Made by a program: the position numbers and the translations under genes
Assembly (NCBI GenBank): GCA_030830595.1
Contig: JAURMS010000166.1
Location: 1-7,452 of the forward strand
Direction: 5' to 3'
DNA length: 7,452 nucleotides
Source: Gammaproteobacteria bacterium
Lineage (GTDB): Bacteria > Pseudomonadota > Gammaproteobacteria > Steroidobacterales > Steroidobacteraceae
Part shown: one piece after another, positions 5,770-7,452 of the stretch
Numbering within the stretch: the first letter of the stretch is position 1
Layout: each line of letters begins with the position of its first letter
The notes under the pieces: model-generated
The model's input: the letters and a program-made list of their open reading frames with translations, nothing else
What the model was told of the DNA's origin: nothing
Database searches by the model: none

Positions 5770-6933
5770 TTACTTCCTGAGCTTCAGCAGCGAGCAGATG
5801 TTGTTCTTCTGGATGGCCGAGGAGCCGCCGAGGATGGGCATGACCAGGATGTCGCGGACGTGGCGTTCCATGTCGAAGTCGCGCACGTAGCCGTAGGCCC
5901 CCATCACCTGCTGGCAGGACAACACGATGTCCCGCGCTGTATCGCAGACGAACAGCTTGGCCATGGCGGTTTCCACCGCAGCGGGCTCGTCCCGGTCCAG
6001 CTGCCGCGCCGTCTGGTAGGTGAGGCAACGGCAGGCGTACAGCCGGGTCTTGGCCTCGGCCAGCATGTGCCGGACCGACTGGAAGGAGGAGATCGGCTTG
6101 CCGAACTGTTCGCGCTCCTCGGCGTACCGCCAGGCCTCATCAACGGCCGCGGTGGCGATGCCGAGCGCCATGGCCGCCACCTCCAGCTTCTCGATGTCGA
6201 GCCCCGGGCCGACCAGCATCGGCCAGCCGCGGTTCAGGCCGTCCTTGCCGCCCACCACATGGTCGAGTGGCACGGCCACCTCGGCAAAGCTGACGTCATA
6301 GGTGCCGGTGCCCTTGAGCCCGAGGGTGTCCTGCGCCGTGTAGGTGATGCCCGCGGTCTCGGTAGGCACCAGCACCAGGCTGAGGTTGCGATGCCGCTCC
6401 TCGCGGGGACCGGTTCGCACGAGCGTATAAATGTACTGGGCGATCCTGGCGCCCGAGCAGAAGCGCTTGCTGCCGTTGATGACGAGCATCTCGCCATCCA
6501 CCCGGCCGGTGCAGCGCACCGCGGCCACGTCCGCCCCCACGTCCGGCTCGCTGATGCCGTAGGCGAAGATCAGGCCTTCTTCGACCACCCTCGGCAGCAG
6601 CGTCTGCTTTTGCTGCTCGCTGCCCACTTCCGCGAGGTTCAGGCCGGCATAGCAGGCCGACTGGATGTAGGGCCCGGCGACCGCCATGCTGCGCGCCGAG
6701 AGCAGCTCGATGACGGTGACGATGGCCTCGATGTCGCGGCCCGCTCCGCCGTAGGCTTCCGGGACGGCCAGGGCCATCAGGCCGAGCTCGGCGAGCTTGC
6801 GGTGCACCTCGAGCGGGAAGTGGTTGTCCCGGTCCCACTGCCGGGCGGCCTCGAGCGGCATCTCGCGCTCGATGAAGCGCTCGAGCGTGTCGCGCAGCAT
6901 GCCCAGGTGCTCGGACGACTGAGAAGTTCCCAC
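5770..6933 (-). CDS. acyl-CoA dehydrogenase, helix-G base type
   Basis: A second FAD-dependent acyl-CoA dehydrogenase, 387 residues, clearly diverged from the one at 3529. Recognisable blocks are VPEAYGGAG (58-66), AYGISEPDVGAD (124-135; Ala replaces Ser of the usual GSD), a substrate/FAD region with NGSKRF (153-158), EREQFGKPISSFQSVRHMLAE (273-293), and MGAYGYVRDFDMERHVRD (344-361) near the C-terminus. The tail reads ILGGSSAIQKN, so the medium-chain-type Glu (YEGT) is missing. Glu248 in DIEKLEV sits where isovaleryl-CoA dehydrogenase has its base. The chosen start is GTG 6933, which keeps the normal N-terminal helix; ATG 6900 is an alternative. No ribosome site precedes GTG, and a -10 lies only 6 nt upstream, suggesting a leaderless mRNA. 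It is divergent from an acyl-CoA synthetase, and its stop abuts the DUF1330 stop. The substrate is unknown. Confidence 0.93.
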   Translation of the reverse strand: MGTSQSSEHLGMLRDTLERFIEREMPLEAARQWDRDNHFPLEVHRKLAELGLMALAVPEAYGGAGRDIEAIVTVIELLSARSMAVAGPYIQSACYAGLNLAEVGSEQQKQTLLPRVVEEGLIFAYGISEPDVGADVAAVRCTGRVDGEMLVINGSKRFCSGARIAQYIYTLVRTGPREERHRNLSLVLVPTETAGITYTAQDTLGLKGTGTYDVSFAEVAVPLDHVVGGKDGLNRGWPMLVGPGLDIEKLEVAAMALGIATAAVDEAWRYAEEREQFGKPISSFQSVRHMLAEAKTRLYACRCLTYQTARQLDRDEPAAVETAMAKLFVCDTARDIVLSCQQVMGAYGYVRDFDMERHVRDILVMPILGGSSAIQKNNICSLLKLRK

Positions 6934-7070
6934 GACCCCAATCTAGGGAGGGGCTGCCTCAGTTGAAACTCGCATCCCGCCCCTGCCTTGGCCGGCAAAA
7001 ACACGAGTGATAGTTGAGTGCGCGCGCGCCTAGTCTGGTGCCAGGCATGGGGGACAGCAGGTAGCCGCTC
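6934..7070. promoter_or_regulatory. divergent control region between acyl-CoA dehydrogenase and acyl-CoA synthetase genes
   Basis: 137 bp containing the minus-strand -10 at 6940-6945 and candidate plus-strand elements. TAGTCT (7031-7036) is a possible -10 without a good -35. TTGGCC (6988-6993) with GATAGT (7009-7014) has a short 15-bp spacer. A small palindrome AGTT-GA-AACT lies at 6961-6970, and a CG-alternating run of about 9 bp at 7020-7028. A shared regulator binding between the two genes is plausible, but no convincing long operator palindrome is seen. Confidence 0.35.
6940..6945 (-). promoter_or_regulatory. -10 element of the leftward acyl-CoA dehydrogenase gene
   Basis: The minus strand reads CTAGATT, with TAGATT as the -10, then GGGGTC, then the GTG start codon. 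The start point expected 6-8 nt after the -10 coincides with the first base of GTG. The -35 position 17 bp upstream reads TTTCAA (6963-6968), a weak match. The same CTAGATT occurs upstream of the rightward acyl-CoA dehydrogenase gene. Confidence 0.4.
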
Positions 7071-7452
7071 GTGAGCACCAACGACGCGACGCTTTCGGAG
7101 TGGCTGGCCGAAGGGGCCGGCGAACCCGCGCTGGAGCTGACGCTCGCCGGCGCGTTGGCGCAGGCCGCCGCACAGTGGCCGGAGCGCGAGGCGGTGGTCT
7201 ATCGGCACCAGCCGGGCCTTGCCGAGGTGGCCTGGACCTATCGCGAGCTGGACGTGCTGGTCTCGCGCCTGGCCTCGGCGCTGCATGCGCATGGCTATGC
7301 GCCGGGCGACCGGATTGCGATCTGGGGGCCCAACCATCCGGAGTGGATCCTGCTGGAGTATGCGGCGGCCCGGGCCGGGCTCGTCATCGTGGCGCTCAAT
7401 CCGCTCTACCGCAGCCGGGAACTCGAGTTCACCCTGAACGACTCGGCCGCCG
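7071..7452 (+). CDS. AMP-dependent acyl-CoA synthetase, N-terminal 127 residues; 3' end outside window
   Basis: The N-terminal part of an adenylate-forming acid:CoA ligase (FadD/CaiC-like), which activates a carboxylic acid with ATP and then joins it to CoA. Recognisable blocks are WTYRELDVLVSRLASALHAHG (55-75), GDRIAIWGPNHPEWILLEYA (79-98) and AARAGLVIVALNPLYRSRELEF (99-120). The last of these is the usual G-x-V/I-x-N-P region ahead of the ATP-binding TSGTTGxPKG loop, which lies beyond the window. The start is GTG 7071, with CAGG (7058-7061) about 9 nt upstream as a modest ribosome site. The gene is divergent from the acyl-CoA dehydrogenase at 5770-6933, which suggests that it supplies the CoA thioester for that cluster. 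The chain length of its acid cannot be judged from this fragment. Confidence 0.9.
   Translation, partial: MSTNDATLSEWLAEGAGEPALELTLAGALAQAAAQWPEREAVVYRHQPGLAEVAWTYRELDVLVSRLASALHAHGYAPGDRIAIWGPNHPEWILLEYAAARAGLVIVALNPLYRSRELEFTLNDSAA

Noticed and set aside
5860..6966. Plus-strand ORF of 368 codons opposite the leftward acyl-CoA dehydrogenase
   Set aside because: Antisense shadow with His/Arg/Gly-rich composition. The minus-strand protein shows acyl-CoA dehydrogenase motifs from end to end.
7019..7029. Alternating CG run as possible Z-DNA or a repeat
   Set aside because: Only about 9-10 bases long; expected by chance in GC-rich DNA.

Overview
The window is a GC-rich stretch of bacterial chromosome. 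The best guess is a gammaproteobacterium near the Xanthomonadales/Nevskiales. Three things point there: a malate dehydrogenase of the long 'type 2' form, a GntR/YtrA-type ABC operon whose regulator, ATPase and permease resemble xanthomonad-type sequences, and a GGTG-N16-CACC palindrome that I recall as the YtrA operator in Xanthomonas. The organism is inferred from protein resemblance only. I see no transposases, phage genes, CRISPR repeats, tRNAs or rRNAs.

Left part (1-1112): the 5' portion of mdh (malate dehydrogenase, TCA cycle) reads leftward out of the window. It is followed by a divergent control region of about 230 bp. On the mdh side this holds an extended -10 promoter and a perfect 8-bp inverted repeat just downstream of it. 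On the right-hand side it holds a promoter overlaid by the near-perfect palindrome with the GGTG-N16-CACC spacing.

Middle left (1113-3452): a compact rightward operon. It encodes a 59-residue membrane-anchored or secreted small protein of unknown function, a YtrA-subfamily GntR repressor, an ABC ATPase and an ABC-2 type permease. The last three genes overlap (8 nt and 4 nt), which suggests translational coupling. The palindrome over the promoter suggests that the operon represses itself until the regulator is displaced.

Right part (3453-7452): an acyl-CoA catabolism cluster. A rightward operon encodes a long-chain-type acyl-CoA dehydrogenase, a short-chain dehydrogenase/reductase (SDR) family protein and a DUF1330 protein. 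It runs tail to tail, with no gap between stop codons, into a leftward second acyl-CoA dehydrogenase. That gene is divergent from a rightward AMP-dependent acyl-CoA synthetase cut off by the window end. The likely scheme is activation of a carboxylic acid to its CoA ester by the ligase, followed by alpha,beta-desaturation by the two dehydrogenases. The substrate cannot be told from this window.

The most unusual item is the SDR protein. Its cofactor-binding fold motifs and the active-site lysine are present, but the positions of the catalytic Asn, Ser and Tyr read Asp, Thr and Ser. It may therefore not work as an ordinary ketoacyl reductase. The other items worth attention are the small protein that opens the YtrA operon and the probable leaderless start of the second acyl-CoA dehydrogenase. 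No wholly new system is obvious; most of the window is recognisable metabolism and transport.
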